IMG/VR virus record: IMGVR_UViG_3300042691_029438
Location: 1-30,076 of that record
Reading direction: 5' to 3' (one strand)
DNA length: 30,076 nucleotides
Source: a virus
In this document: one piece after another, positions 7,514 to 14,244 of the stretch
How positions within the stretch are numbered: position 1 is the stretch's first letter
How the letters are laid out: every line of letters begins with the position of its first letter
The notes under the pieces: generated by a model
The model's database searches: none
What the model was told of the DNA's origin: nothing
Seen by the model: the letters and a program-made list of their open reading frames with translations, nothing else
Translations under genes and position numbers: made by a program

Positions 7514-7945
7514 TCAGCCGATGTAGATCAGATCTTCTGCAATCACCTCGTCCCAATCCACGCGACCGATCTTGCGCAGTTGCTCGAGATTCTTGAATCG
7601 CTCGCCGGGCAGAGACAGGCGCAGCTCGACAATCTTCTTGGCGGTTGCGTAGCCAATACCCTTGACGTGCTTGGCGATGCCTTCGGCAGTGGCCACGTTG
7701 AGGTTCAAACGGGTATCCGCAGGAATCGCGGATTCGGGCAGCTTGTCCTCATCCTCCTTGGGTTCTGCACTTTGGGGCTCGATCGACACGCCAGTGCGAC
7801 CCTTGCCGGGTTCGTACGAGACAAGATCAGCCAGGGCCACATAGCTCACAGAGCCAGTGCTGTTCTTGACCATCGCCCACTCCTTGTCGTGGTGGCCGAT
7901 GAATTCAACGATCTGACCGTTCTTAGTGTTCTGGTACAGCGCCAT
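7514..7945 (-). CDS. Helix-hairpin-helix protein in the head cluster (143 aa)
   Basis: I chose ATG 7943-7945; a TTG nine bases further upstream lies inside the terminator region. Residues 1-50 look like a small beta barrel (IVEFIGHHDKEWAMVKN, VSYVALADLVSYEPG). Residues 51-80 are an acidic linker. Residues about 80-135 match the ComEA-type helix-hairpin-helix pattern: LNLNVATAEGIAKHVKGIG, then YATAKKIVELR and RFKNLEQLRKIGRV. This fold binds the DNA backbone without sequence preference, or acts in protein contacts. It lies directly downstream of the capsid and decoration genes, beyond a terminator, with no clear ribosome site. A DNA-contacting head or neck protein is plausible but unproven. Confidence 0.7.
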   Translation of the reverse strand: MALYQNTKNGQIVEFIGHHDKEWAMVKNSTGSVSYVALADLVSYEPGKGRTGVSIEPQSAEPKEDEDKLPESAIPADTRLNLNVATAEGIAKHVKGIGYATAKKIVELRLSLPGERFKNLEQLRKIGRVDWDEVIAEDLIYIG

Positions 7946-7952
7946 AAGACAC

Positions 7953-7986
7953 AAAAAAGAGGGCGCCTGACTTTGCAGACGCCCTC
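7953..7986 (-). terminator. Rho-independent terminator after the capsid/decoration genes
   Basis: Perfect 7-bp arms GAGGGCG (7959-7965) and CGCCCTC (7980-7986), with three further possible pairs inside, are followed on the minus strand by six T residues (7953-7958). It lies 21 bases after the stop of the decoration gene and only eight bases before the ATG of the next gene, so it could act as an attenuator. Confidence 0.85.
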
Positions 7987-8007
7987 ATTGTAGGGATAAA
8001 CAACCGA

Positions 8008-8646
8008 TCAGGACTCTGTGATGAACGGCAGGTAAGTGCTGTTCACGTCGGGCACCACATCTTCGATGTAGTAGCAGACTTCAACCACGATCGGAGTACC
8101 GCCAGTGGCGGTGGAGGTCAGGGTGGAGCCAGCGGCGGTGCCGGTGCTGTCGGTGACGAACACCTTCAGAGTCTCGGCGCCGGTCAGAGCCACGGGAGTG
8201 ATCAGACCTTTGCTGTTAGCGACGGGAGCCACGGTGCCACCGGAGACAGCCACAGCCGAAGAGGTCGTGGAGACTGCGGTAGCGGTGATGGTGTCGTCGT
8301 TCGCCAGGGCGTCGGCCACCTTCAGGCGGTTGGTGTTGGTACCAACTAGGCCAGAGAAGGCGGTGCCCACGCCACGGTCCTTGCGCAGATCGGGCACGCG
8401 GATGCCAACGCGGTAGATGTTGGCGCCAGCGGGCACGGTCAGACCGGTGATGTTCGGACGAGGCTTGTCGTCCTGACGCAGGTCGGGGCTAGGGATGGTG
8501 ATATCGAAGCTGGTACCACCAGTTGCACCCACCAGTGCGTAGCCGATCACCTGGTAGTAGGTGCGGCCGGGGAGAGCTACAACAGGCTGACCCTGGTAGC
8601 TGCTCAGTTCGGTAACCCAGTTACCGGGGTAGATCTTCTTCGCCAT
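8008..8646 (-). CDS. Probable head decoration/virion protein (212 aa)
   Basis: The ATG (8644-8646) is preceded by AGGAGGT, a near-perfect ribosome site. The protein begins MAKKIYPGNWVTELSSYQGQ and is beta-rich and Thr/Ser/Val/Gly-rich throughout, with two halves of similar texture (NIYRVGIRVPDLRKDRG; ALTGAETLKVFVTDSTG) and an acidic end, EDVVPDVNSTYLPFITES. There are no membrane segments. It follows the major capsid gene by 16 bases and precedes a terminator. Both genes favour C/G-ending codons, as expected for abundant products. Decoration or second major capsid component is inferred from size, composition and position; no family motif is recognised. Confidence 0.6.
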   Translation of the reverse strand: MAKKIYPGNWVTELSSYQGQPVVALPGRTYYQVIGYALVGATGGTSFDITIPSPDLRQDDKPRPNITGLTVPAGANIYRVGIRVPDLRKDRGVGTAFSGLVGTNTNRLKVADALANDDTITATAVSTTSSAVAVSGGTVAPVANSKGLITPVALTGAETLKVFVTDSTGTAAGSTLTSTATGGTPIVVEVCYYIEDVVPDVNSTYLPFITES

Positions 8647-8662
8647 TGTTCGTTACCTCCTA

Positions 8663-9805
8663 TCAGTACACGAAGCTGTAGGCGACGGTGATGAAGTCCT
8701 TGTTCAGGATCTCAAAACCGGCGAAGAGCGACCAGATCATGATAATGAAACGACTGAAATCGTCGTTGTTATTCAACAGGATCTGAGCGTTATTACCACC
8801 GATACCCACGCCCACGGCTTGAGGGCCGAAGAACAGCATGGGGGCGGCAGTGGTCACGGCAGAGGTGATCGACGCATCAGCGATGGTCACCTGCAGAGAC
8901 TTCTCGGGGAGGTTGGTCGACTCGAACCAGCGGACACCCTCAAAGAGGAAGCCGGTAGGCATCACGGGCTGACCAGCCACGAAGCCTGCCTGGCCGTAAG
9001 CGGGGCCCATGCCATAGAAGAAGTTGGCGTTGGGAGCCTGCTCAGGCTGCAGGGGGTTGACCATACCGTTACCCGCGTAACGAGCGATCTCACGGAACGC
9101 GTCGTTCTGGCGCAGGTGCATCATTGCGGTGGGATCCGCGATGCAACGGTAGTAGCCATCGGCGAAGGTCGGGACATTGCGCTTGCGCATGTCCTTGACC
9201 ACAGCCAGGAGGTCGGTCTTGACGTCGAACTTCGCAGACTGACCGGCGCTGTAGCTCAGATAAGGAGCAGCAGAACCTTTGGTCTTGTTCAGGGGGTAGT
9301 AGTAACCACCCTGAGTGCTGTCGGCCTTGCCATTGGCTTCGGCTTTGAACAGCTCGTCAGCGAAGACGCGGTCGCGCCAACGGCGATAGTCGTCCAGCAG
9401 AGTCAGCGAACCGATGCTCTGGTGGAACACATTCAGGTTGCCGGTGTCCAGCAGCAGGCGCTGGGCAGTCAGCAGGGTCTCACGAGCCACCTTGAAGGTG
9501 GACGGAGCGGTGGGATCAAGGGGATCAGCAGGACCGGTGTACTCCTTGAGCGTCACCAGGACCTTGTCCTTGACGATATTGCGGCTAGATGCAGTGCCCA
9601 GAGTTTGATCGGCAGTGCGCTCGCGGGAATCCTTGTTGCCAGGATTGCCCCAGAAGCGGTAACGATCGAGCTGAACAGTCTGGCCCGGCTGCTTGGCGAA
9701 GTCATGCACGACGACGGGCTCAACCGCCATCTCGATGATGTAGCCAGGGTGGGGCCGATAAAGCTCTGCGCCTAGCAGCTTGGGAAAGTCATTATCGATC
9801 CACAT
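8663..9805 (-). CDS. Major capsid protein, N4 gp56-like (380 aa)
   Basis: The start ATG (9803-9805) has GAGGAG about 12 bases upstream. The protein has the size and texture of an HK97-fold capsid protein. The middle contains NVPTFADGYYRCIADPTAMM, followed by FREIARYAGNG, the 'Y-x-C-I-x-P...LR-D-F' pattern I associate with N4 gp56-type major capsid proteins. The N-terminal half has a long helical segment (TAQRLLLDTGNLNVFHQ). The C-terminal part, with VGIGGNNAQILLNNNDDFSR and FAGFEILNKDFITVAYSFVY, resembles the A-domain end. It assembles the icosahedral shell, probably on the scaffold encoded at 16-17 kb. Supporting context: portal and terminase upstream, decoration protein downstream, and strong codon bias. 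Confidence 0.85.
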   Translation of the reverse strand: MWIDNDFPKLLGAELYRPHPGYIIEMAVEPVVVHDFAKQPGQTVQLDRYRFWGNPGNKDSRERTADQTLGTASSRNIVKDKVLVTLKEYTGPADPLDPTAPSTFKVARETLLTAQRLLLDTGNLNVFHQSIGSLTLLDDYRRWRDRVFADELFKAEANGKADSTQGGYYYPLNKTKGSAAPYLSYSAGQSAKFDVKTDLLAVVKDMRKRNVPTFADGYYRCIADPTAMMHLRQNDAFREIARYAGNGMVNPLQPEQAPNANFFYGMGPAYGQAGFVAGQPVMPTGFLFEGVRWFESTNLPEKSLQVTIADASITSAVTTAAPMLFFGPQAVGVGIGGNNAQILLNNNDDFSRFIIMIWSLFAGFEILNKDFITVAYSFVY

Positions 9806-9895
9806 GGGTCGACAGGCTCCTCAGCTGGTAGAAGAAACAGCACGCAGAACGCGCGCTTGCTCTTACTATAAAGTCGATTTGTAGGGTGAAAAAAT
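9806..9895. promoter_or_regulatory. Candidate divergent promoter region, capsid gene versus LAGLIDADG block
   Basis: This 90-base gap lies between genes pointing away from each other. The element CTTTATAGTA (complement of 9864-9873) gives TATAGT as a -10 for the capsid gene, with a T-rich stretch about 18 bases further upstream. The same bases read on the plus strand give TACTATAAAG, about 20 bases before the TTG start at 9896. Shared -10 sequences would make the two directions compete. Only hexamer similarity supports this. Confidence 0.4.
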
Positions 9896-10609
9896 TTGGA
9901 CGCGGCGGATGTCCGAGGCCTCCTGGGTCTCCTCCTCCCTGACGGCAGCCTTGTCCCATATCGCAGTCCTGCAGGGGGTTACATCCAACTGACGCTGACT
10001 GCCGGGGTCTCTGAGTCCGCCTTTCTCGAGGACAAGGTCGCCGAATTTCGGCAATTCATCTCGACTTCGGCAGAAATTATTCCCTATAAGACACGCCCCC
10101 GCGCCAACGGCAAGACGACCGAGGTGCTGCGCTTCCGGGTCTCGACCAACAAGCTGCGCCCTGTTTACAACCTGCTCTACCCGGGCGGCGAACGGCAGAT
10201 TACTCAGAACGCTCTGGATCTCCTTGGCGCCAAAGCTGCCGCGTGGTGCTGGGCCGAAGGAGCTCGGCTGAACCGTGATGGATCTTCGTGCCTAGCCCGC
10301 GTCGGTAACTCCGTCGATGAAGGTCACATGGTGTCGTCGTGGATTGAAGTCCTCACCGGCGCACGCTCCGAGATCGAGGGAGAACTGATCAAGCCAAGGC
10401 TTCGCTTTGACGCCGAACAGACCCGCAAGATCCGGGAGTCCTTGGCTTCCTACGCACCGCCCAGTCGTCAACACCTTTTCACCGGAGAGCAGTGGGATGT
10501 CCACTCAATTCGTAGCGCGCGTACTGAGCTACAGCATCGGCAAGGGGAAAATCGCTCTCAAGGGGAGCCGCAAGAGGCCCTGGCTGGAACTCAAGCGACC
10601 CGAGACTGA
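9896..10609 (+). CDS. LAGLIDADG-like protein A (237 aa)
   Basis: The only usable start is TTG at 9896; a stop lies three codons upstream and AGGG sits ten bases before it. Residues 7-18, RGLLGLLLPDGS, match the first LAGLIDADG helix with acidic Asp16. Residues about 107-124, LDLLGAKAAAWCWAEGAR, look like a second such helix with Glu121. Between them is a strand-rich region, as in homing-endonuclease half-domains (IQLTLTAG, EVLRFRVSTNKL). The last 37 residues overlap the next gene in another frame and have shadow-like composition, so the functional protein may end near residue 200. Free-standing homing endonuclease or a DNA-binding regulator derived from one are the options. Confidence 0.65.
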   Translation: MDAADVRGLLGLLLPDGSLVPYRSPAGGYIQLTLTAGVSESAFLEDKVAEFRQFISTSAEIIPYKTRPRANGKTTEVLRFRVSTNKLRPVYNLLYPGGERQITQNALDLLGAKAAAWCWAEGARLNRDGSSCLARVGNSVDEGHMVSSWIEVLTGARSEIEGELIKPRLRFDAEQTRKIRESLASYAPPSRQHLFTGEQWDVHSIRSARTELQHRQGENRSQGEPQEALAGTQATRD

Positions 10610-11075
10610 GCGCGCGTATCTCGGTTCTCAGGTCTACCAGTTACGCAAACTCCATCCCGGGGAGCTCGAGATCTTCTGGGACCGAGTGCCAACCGAGGGT
10701 TTCTACGACCTCGATCGAGCCAGGATTCAAAGCGATGAACTCTGGCGCGCCTACGAACTCCTCTATCCCCGTGACAAATTCACGCTGTCACCGACCGTGC
10801 TCGAGCTCGCGGGGCTGCAGGGCGCCTGCGCGCTCTGGCTTGATCATGGCTCCTGGTATGGCCGAGCAGGGGAGATCGCAGGTGGGTACAGCCCTCACGA
10901 GAAGAAGCTCATCGGTGAGTGGTTGACCTCTTTGGGTTTCGAGGCTGCGAACAAGCGCGTTGACAGCCGATGCCGCCTTTACATCTCCCCTGATTCGATG
11001 CGCAAATTCATCCCGGCGATCCGCCCGCTCGTACACGCATCGATGCGTAGCAAGCTTCAACGTAAAAGGACCTAG
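10497..11075 (+). CDS. LAGLIDADG-like protein B, paralogue of A (192 aa)
   Basis: ATG 10497 with GGAGAG upstream is chosen over an upstream in-frame ATG (10407) because protein A is clearly coding there. The protein aligns along its length with A: DELWRAYELLYPRDKFTL... versus NKLRPVYNLLYPGGERQIT, and LELAGLQGACALWLDHGSW versus the second helix of A, with Asp117 in place of Glu121. The first LAGLIDADG helix is degenerate (ARVLSYSIGKGK) with no acidic residue, so cleavage by B alone is unlikely. It starts 113 bases before A ends, in another frame. A heterodimer with A, or a single four-helix ancestor split by a frameshift, would explain the layout. Confidence 0.65.
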   Translation: MSTQFVARVLSYSIGKGKIALKGSRKRPWLELKRPETERAYLGSQVYQLRKLHPGELEIFWDRVPTEGFYDLDRARIQSDELWRAYELLYPRDKFTLSPTVLELAGLQGACALWLDHGSWYGRAGEIAGGYSPHEKKLIGEWLTSLGFEAANKRVDSRCRLYISPDSMRKFIPAIRPLVHASMRSKLQRKRT

Positions 11076-11235
11076 GCTGAATTCTGCCCCGAAGCAGAAC
11101 TACGTCAGGGGCCTCCAGGAGCTCGAGTTTTTGTAGTTTCCTCGAGCTGGTGAGTGATCCGCCGTGCTCTTGATCACAGTGCGGCGGCGCCTGGAAATGA
11201 TCTTCTTAGGATATTTAAGATCCTGCGGATCACCG
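11076..11235 (+). other. Gap with inverted repeats before the CP12-like gene
   Basis: No gene is supported here. Three short inverted repeats are present: TTCTGC/GCAGAA (11082-11087, 11094-11099) just after a stop codon, AGCTCGAG/CTCGAGCT (11120-11127, 11141-11148), and CGCCG/CGGCG (11160-11164, 11182-11186). None is followed by a convincing T run. A processed leader or a weak terminator is possible. The plus frame is also open from 11164 (GTG) and 11197 (ATG) into the next gene, so its product may be longer. Confidence 0.35.
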
Positions 11236-11400
11236 ATGGCGATTCCAGAGAACCCTCCCAATACACCCGAGCAGAACAACCCAAGCGAGCCGCGTCGCTT
11301 GGGCTCTGATTACTGCCTCGCTTCGGGACTTCGGCGCAAATTCCTTGACTTCTGCGACGAGAATCCGGGCGCAGAAGAGTGCCGCGTCTACGACCTCTAA
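11236..11400 (+). CDS. CP12 C-terminal-tail-like peptide (54 aa)
   Basis: The frame from ATG 11236 gives a Pro/Asn-rich, probably disordered N-terminus (MAIPENPPNTPEQNNPSEP). It ends in LRRKFLDFCDENPGAEECRV, then YDL. The pattern C-(8)-C with D-NP--ECR-YD (Cys40, Cys49) is the GAPDH-binding C-terminal hairpin of CP12, the redox-controlled Calvin-cycle inhibitor of cyanobacteria and plants; the cysteine spacing equals that of CP12. The CP12 core segment (AWD-VEEL) that acts on phosphoribulokinase is missing, and the final residue is Leu rather than the usual Asn/Asp/Glu. Ribosome site is weak (CGGAT). A GAPDH-targeting phage peptide is an inference; convergence in so short a motif cannot be excluded. 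Confidence 0.6.
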   Translation: MAIPENPPNTPEQNNPSEPRRLGSDYCLASGLRRKFLDFCDENPGAEECRVYDL

Positions 11401-11458
11401 GGCTCAGGACTCCTTGAATCAATCTCTTAGACTGCATCAATCGCGATAACCCGGCCCG

Positions 11459-11899
11459 ATGGCGGTCTTTAATAAGCTGAACGGCTTTGTTGAACACCTC
11501 AGTCTGGGTGTTCACAATCTCTCGACCAATCAGCTGGTGCTCGCGCTCAGCAACGTCAATCCGACTGCAGAGGCGACCCCTCCCACTGGAGCGACAGCCA
11601 ACTGCGTGCTGGCCAACGTCACCCAGGTCTCCTATGCCAACCTGAGTAGCCGCAACATCACTACCACCAGCTCTGCACAGGCCTCCGGTACCTACAAGCT
11701 GGTTCTCGCGGATCTGACGCTGAACGCGACAGGGACAGTCGGACCGTTCCGCTACATCTACGTCTTCAACGACACGCCCACCTCGCCAGCTGATCCGCTC
11801 ATCGGCTACTACGACTACGGCGCGTCGCTGACCCTCTCTAACGGCGAAAGCCTGACCATTGACTTCGACCAGGTGAATGGCGCTCTGACCCTGGCCTGA
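11459..11899 (+). CDS. Putative phage tail/virion protein (146 aa)
   Basis: The protein begins MAVFNKLNGFVEHLSLGVHN and contains QLVLALSNVNPTA, SSAQASGTYKLVLADLTLNA and TVGPFRYIYVFNDTPTS. It ends DYGASLTLSNGESLTIDFDQ before NGALTLA. This order (KFN-FVE-L-...HNL-TD-L-LALSN, then SGTYKLVL-D, GPFRY---ND, LIGY-DYG-S, L--GES-TIDF) is that of a small beta-rich protein common in tailed phages, often annotated as a structural or tail protein. The ribosome site is poor (no purine-rich stretch in the 12 bases before ATG), so translation may depend on upstream genes. It is the first structural gene of the plus-strand block. Confidence 0.65.
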   Translation: MAVFNKLNGFVEHLSLGVHNLSTNQLVLALSNVNPTAEATPPTGATANCVLANVTQVSYANLSSRNITTTSSAQASGTYKLVLADLTLNATGTVGPFRYIYVFNDTPTSPADPLIGYYDYGASLTLSNGESLTIDFDQVNGALTLA

Positions 11900-11919
11900 T
11901 CCCCTCGCCAGGATGAAGA

Positions 11920-13182
11920 ATGCCGACGCTTGTTGCTAATCGCCAGAGATATCAAGCCGAAGGCTCGGCGGCGGTCCTCACTTTTACACGCCCCTTCTAT
12001 GCAGACACCGGCGTATTCACTGCCAGTGGCGGCAGCACGCAGTACCCGCGCGGCTACTACCAGGCTCCTGTAACAGCGGCCTATGCCGTTCTTGGGCCAG
12101 AGGCTTACCCCAAGGCCAGTCTTCGCTTCTCTCTCTCGAGCGGTAGTTTCTCTCTCGCGCCTGCGGCCGCCAGCTTCGTCAGGGGTTACATCCTCTATTG
12201 CGATGAGGGCTCCTTCCTCGCGACGGGCGCAAGCAATTCGATCTTTCTGTACGCCCGGATTATCGCCCCGATTGCGGCGTACGAGGCCGACGGACCGGTC
12301 ACCGCGCTGCAGCGGGCGCTCATTTTTGACGTCTCTACAGCCGCCTTTACTTGCAGCCCCCAGGGCAGCGGCTTCCAGTTCCAACCGCCGGCACCCGCTT
12401 CCGGACAGCGACGCGACAAGCCGCTCAATCCCTACGGAGGTAGCGACGACACAGGCGGCTCCTTCATCCGCCCCCAGTACGTCAAGTACAACTCTGCTCT
12501 CAAAGCCAAGAACTTCGGCCTCATCAGCAACCTGTTCTCAATCGCCGAGGGCGAACTTGGTAGCCAGGCTGGATCCAATACCGCTTTCTTTGTCGTCGAA
12601 ACCGACGGCCCTGCGCAGCTCTTCATTCAGAACAACACCACATCACCCTTCACCAAGAACTACCTATCAGTTGGCGTCCTTGACGCCGATCGCAAGCCAC
12701 TACCGCTGAACCCGGACGGCTTCGCTTATCGCAATGACAACCACGCTACCGAGGCAAACGAAGCGGCAGAGTCACTCCCCGCTGGCGTGTACTACTTCAC
12801 GATCTCCTGCAATCAGTGGCAAGCGATTCCCTTTCAGGTCACCATGCAGGTCATCCGGTTTAAGCCGCTCATCGGCGCTGCCGGAGGCACATTCGCACCG
12901 TATGGTCGATTTGCTATCGCCAAGCTGTACAGCGCTGCAACCCTGACGGGTCCCATGTCGGGAACGATCCCGCCCGACTCTAAGATCGATCGCCTTTCTG
13001 GCGCAGCTGCCATCGCCGCGATACCTGTACTGTCGCTTGCGATCATGCGCGGCGCTGCAGTTGGAACAATGGTTCCGTATGGCAGGCTCAAGCAGACCCA
13101 TCGCATCTCAGGTGCTGCGATTGGCAGCGGAAGCAGTATCGCCACCCTGAGCTCCATACCCCCATATGGCGGCGGCTATTAG
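11920..13182 (+). CDS. Putative virion/appendage protein (420 aa)
   Basis: ATG 11920 follows AGGA at nine bases. Residues 1-150 are beta-rich with many aromatic residues (TFTRPFYADTGVFTASGG, SFVRGYILYCDEGSF). Residues 155-185 are a Pro/Gly-rich linker, and residues 190-310 look like a beta-sandwich domain (TAFFVVETDGPAQLFIQNNT, PAGVYYFTISCNQWQ). The last 100 residues contain several short repeats built on APYGRF, VPYGRL and PPYGGGY with Ser/Gly/Ala hydrophobic spacers. No enzyme motif is seen. Placement between two phage-tail-like small proteins suggests a tail appendage, possibly receptor-binding. The family is not recognised. Confidence 0.55.
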   Translation: MPTLVANRQRYQAEGSAAVLTFTRPFYADTGVFTASGGSTQYPRGYYQAPVTAAYAVLGPEAYPKASLRFSLSSGSFSLAPAAASFVRGYILYCDEGSFLATGASNSIFLYARIIAPIAAYEADGPVTALQRALIFDVSTAAFTCSPQGSGFQFQPPAPASGQRRDKPLNPYGGSDDTGGSFIRPQYVKYNSALKAKNFGLISNLFSIAEGELGSQAGSNTAFFVVETDGPAQLFIQNNTTSPFTKNYLSVGVLDADRKPLPLNPDGFAYRNDNHATEANEAAESLPAGVYYFTISCNQWQAIPFQVTMQVIRFKPLIGAAGGTFAPYGRFAIAKLYSAATLTGPMSGTIPPDSKIDRLSGAAAIAAIPVLSLAIMRGAAVGTMVPYGRLKQTHRISGAAIGSGSSIATLSSIPPYGGGY

Positions 13183-13234
13183 AACTAGCCGGCTTCAAGA
13201 ACTTGCCAGAATGGTTCAGTAGAGAAGTAAGTCC

Positions 13235-13657
13235 ATGGCGTTCTCGCAGTATTTTGCAACCCAGGTATTGAACTGGGTCAAGGGATCTACGTTTCCTACT
13301 GCGCTATCGAATGTCTACGTGTCCTTGCACACCGGTGATCCCGGCTCGGCTGGCACATCGAATGATGTAACCGGCACGATCAAGGGCAGTGCAACTCGGA
13401 CTACTGTCTCGAGCGCAGCTTTCACTGCCGTCGCATCTGCATCAGGCGGCGGCTTTGAAATCACCAACACTGGCGTGGTTCAAATCACTACCAGTGCTGT
13501 GAATACAACAACCCAGACCGTCACTCACTTCGGTATCTGGGATGCCGCCACCGGTGGCAACTTCCTCGCCTCTGGTGCACTGACAACCTCCGTTGGTGTC
13601 GAGCTTGGTGACACCGTTCAATTCAACATCGGCGCTATGGCCGTGCGTGTGATCTGA
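13235..13657 (+). CDS. Putative phage structural protein, Gp80-like (140 aa)
   Basis: The protein starts MAFSQYFATQVLNWVKGSTF and continues with NVYVSLHTGDPGSAGTSNDV. Later parts are GGGFEITNTGVVQI, TVTHFGIWDAATGGNFLASG and VELGDTVQFNIGAMAVRVI. The order 'L-W--G---P-----VYV-LHT-DP---GT--EV', 'THF-IWDA-TGGN-L-SGAL' and a closing 'GDT--F--GA--V-' is shared by a widespread small phage structural family (Gp80-type). It is thought to sit at the tail or baseplate. The stop overlaps the ATG of the next gene by one base. Virion role is well supported by family resemblance; exact location is not. Confidence 0.7.
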   Translation: MAFSQYFATQVLNWVKGSTFPTALSNVYVSLHTGDPGSAGTSNDVTGTIKGSATRTTVSSAAFTAVASASGGGFEITNTGVVQITTSAVNTTTQTVTHFGIWDAATGGNFLASGALTTSVGVELGDTVQFNIGAMAVRVI

Positions 13658-13791
13658 TGGCCAAGGTCAAGAAGAGCCCAACCGGCGCAATCCACAAGGA
13701 TCCGGTTGAGAAGATCACTCGCCAAGGGAATGGTCGACGCAGCCGCGCCAGTCACGGCCGCAAGCTGCGTCGGGGGCAAGGGAAGGGCTGA
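13657..13791 (+). CDS. Small basic protein (44 aa)
   Basis: ATG 13657 shares one base with the upstream TGA (TGATG), indicating coupled translation. The product begins MAKVKKSPTGAIHKDPVEKI and ends in a basic stretch (GRRSRASHGRKLRRGQGKG). It has about 15 Lys/Arg in 44 residues and no acidic cluster, hydrophobic core or cysteine, so it is likely disordered and able to bind nucleic acid. It closes the plus-strand block and ends 13 bases from the stop of the convergent minus-strand gene. A DNA-condensing virion peptide is one possibility; the role is unknown. Confidence 0.6.
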   Translation: MAKVKKSPTGAIHKDPVEKITRQGNGRRSRASHGRKLRRGQGKG

Positions 13792-13804
13792 CGACTATCG
13801 TCCG

Positions 13805-14212
13805 TCAGGGCATTCCTACAGCGGCTCCCATCTGGCCTGGGGTCAGGCCTAATGCGGCACCCGCTGGACGCTTCTGGCCGAACAGATCCAGCCCGATTGA
13901 ATACTCGTCAGGGTTTTGCTGGATCATCTGTTTGGCAGCGTCCGAGTTGCGCTTGGTGAACCCGATAAACGCACTCGGCCCTGACTCGCCTCCGTACCCG
14001 CCGCGAATCGTCAACATGTTTCCGTTGGCGGCGTCACCCAACGGGAAAGTTGCTTCGCCCTGTAACTCTCCGGTTTGCAGGTTGTAACCAGCCTGTACGT
14101 CCGTTCCGTACTTATTGCGATACATCGCCGTCGGCGCAAACGGAACCGCCTGGGGCTGGATCGACGCGCCAGGCATCGTGATTGGATCAAAGAAGCCTGG
14201 TTGAGGTGCCAC
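13805..14212 (-). CDS. Unknown protein with beta-strand-rich core (135 aa)
   Basis: The start is GTG 14210-14212. Residues 1-35 are Pro-rich (PGFFDPITMPGASIQPQAV). Residues 35-110 contain alternating-hydrophobic stretches (DVQAGYNLQTGELQGEATFP, NMLTIRGGYGGESG, SAFIGFTKRNSD) that could be beta strands. The C-terminus is Gly/Ala/Met-rich. There is no signal peptide. It lies downstream of the endolysin and ends 13 bases from a plus-strand gene that converges on it, with no obvious terminator between the two. A minor virion role is possible; I do not recognise it. Confidence 0.5.
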   Translation of the reverse strand: MAPQPGFFDPITMPGASIQPQAVPFAPTAMYRNKYGTDVQAGYNLQTGELQGEATFPLGDAANGNMLTIRGGYGGESGPSAFIGFTKRNSDAAKQMIQQNPDEYSIGLDLFGQKRPAGAALGLTPGQMGAAVGMP

Positions 14213-14244
14213 GACCCGCGATTAAAAATACATCCTAGAAAGTG

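Noticed and set aside
8819-9775. 318-codon plus-strand frame opposite the capsid gene
   Set aside because: It lies wholly antisense to the major capsid gene, whose frame has a recognisable family pattern and strong codon bias; the antisense product has no motif and no ribosome site.
10407-10496. Longer N-terminus for LAGLIDADG-like protein B
   Set aside because: This stretch is coding in the frame of protein A; the ATG at 10497 has a better ribosome site and starts where the alignment with A begins.
11076-11160. Terminator after LAGLIDADG-like protein B
   Set aside because: Inverted repeats are present but none is followed by a T run on the plus strand.
11174-11515. Minus-strand frame opposite the CP12-like gene
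   Set aside because: No family-like features, and it is antisense to two plus-strand genes with recognisable patterns.
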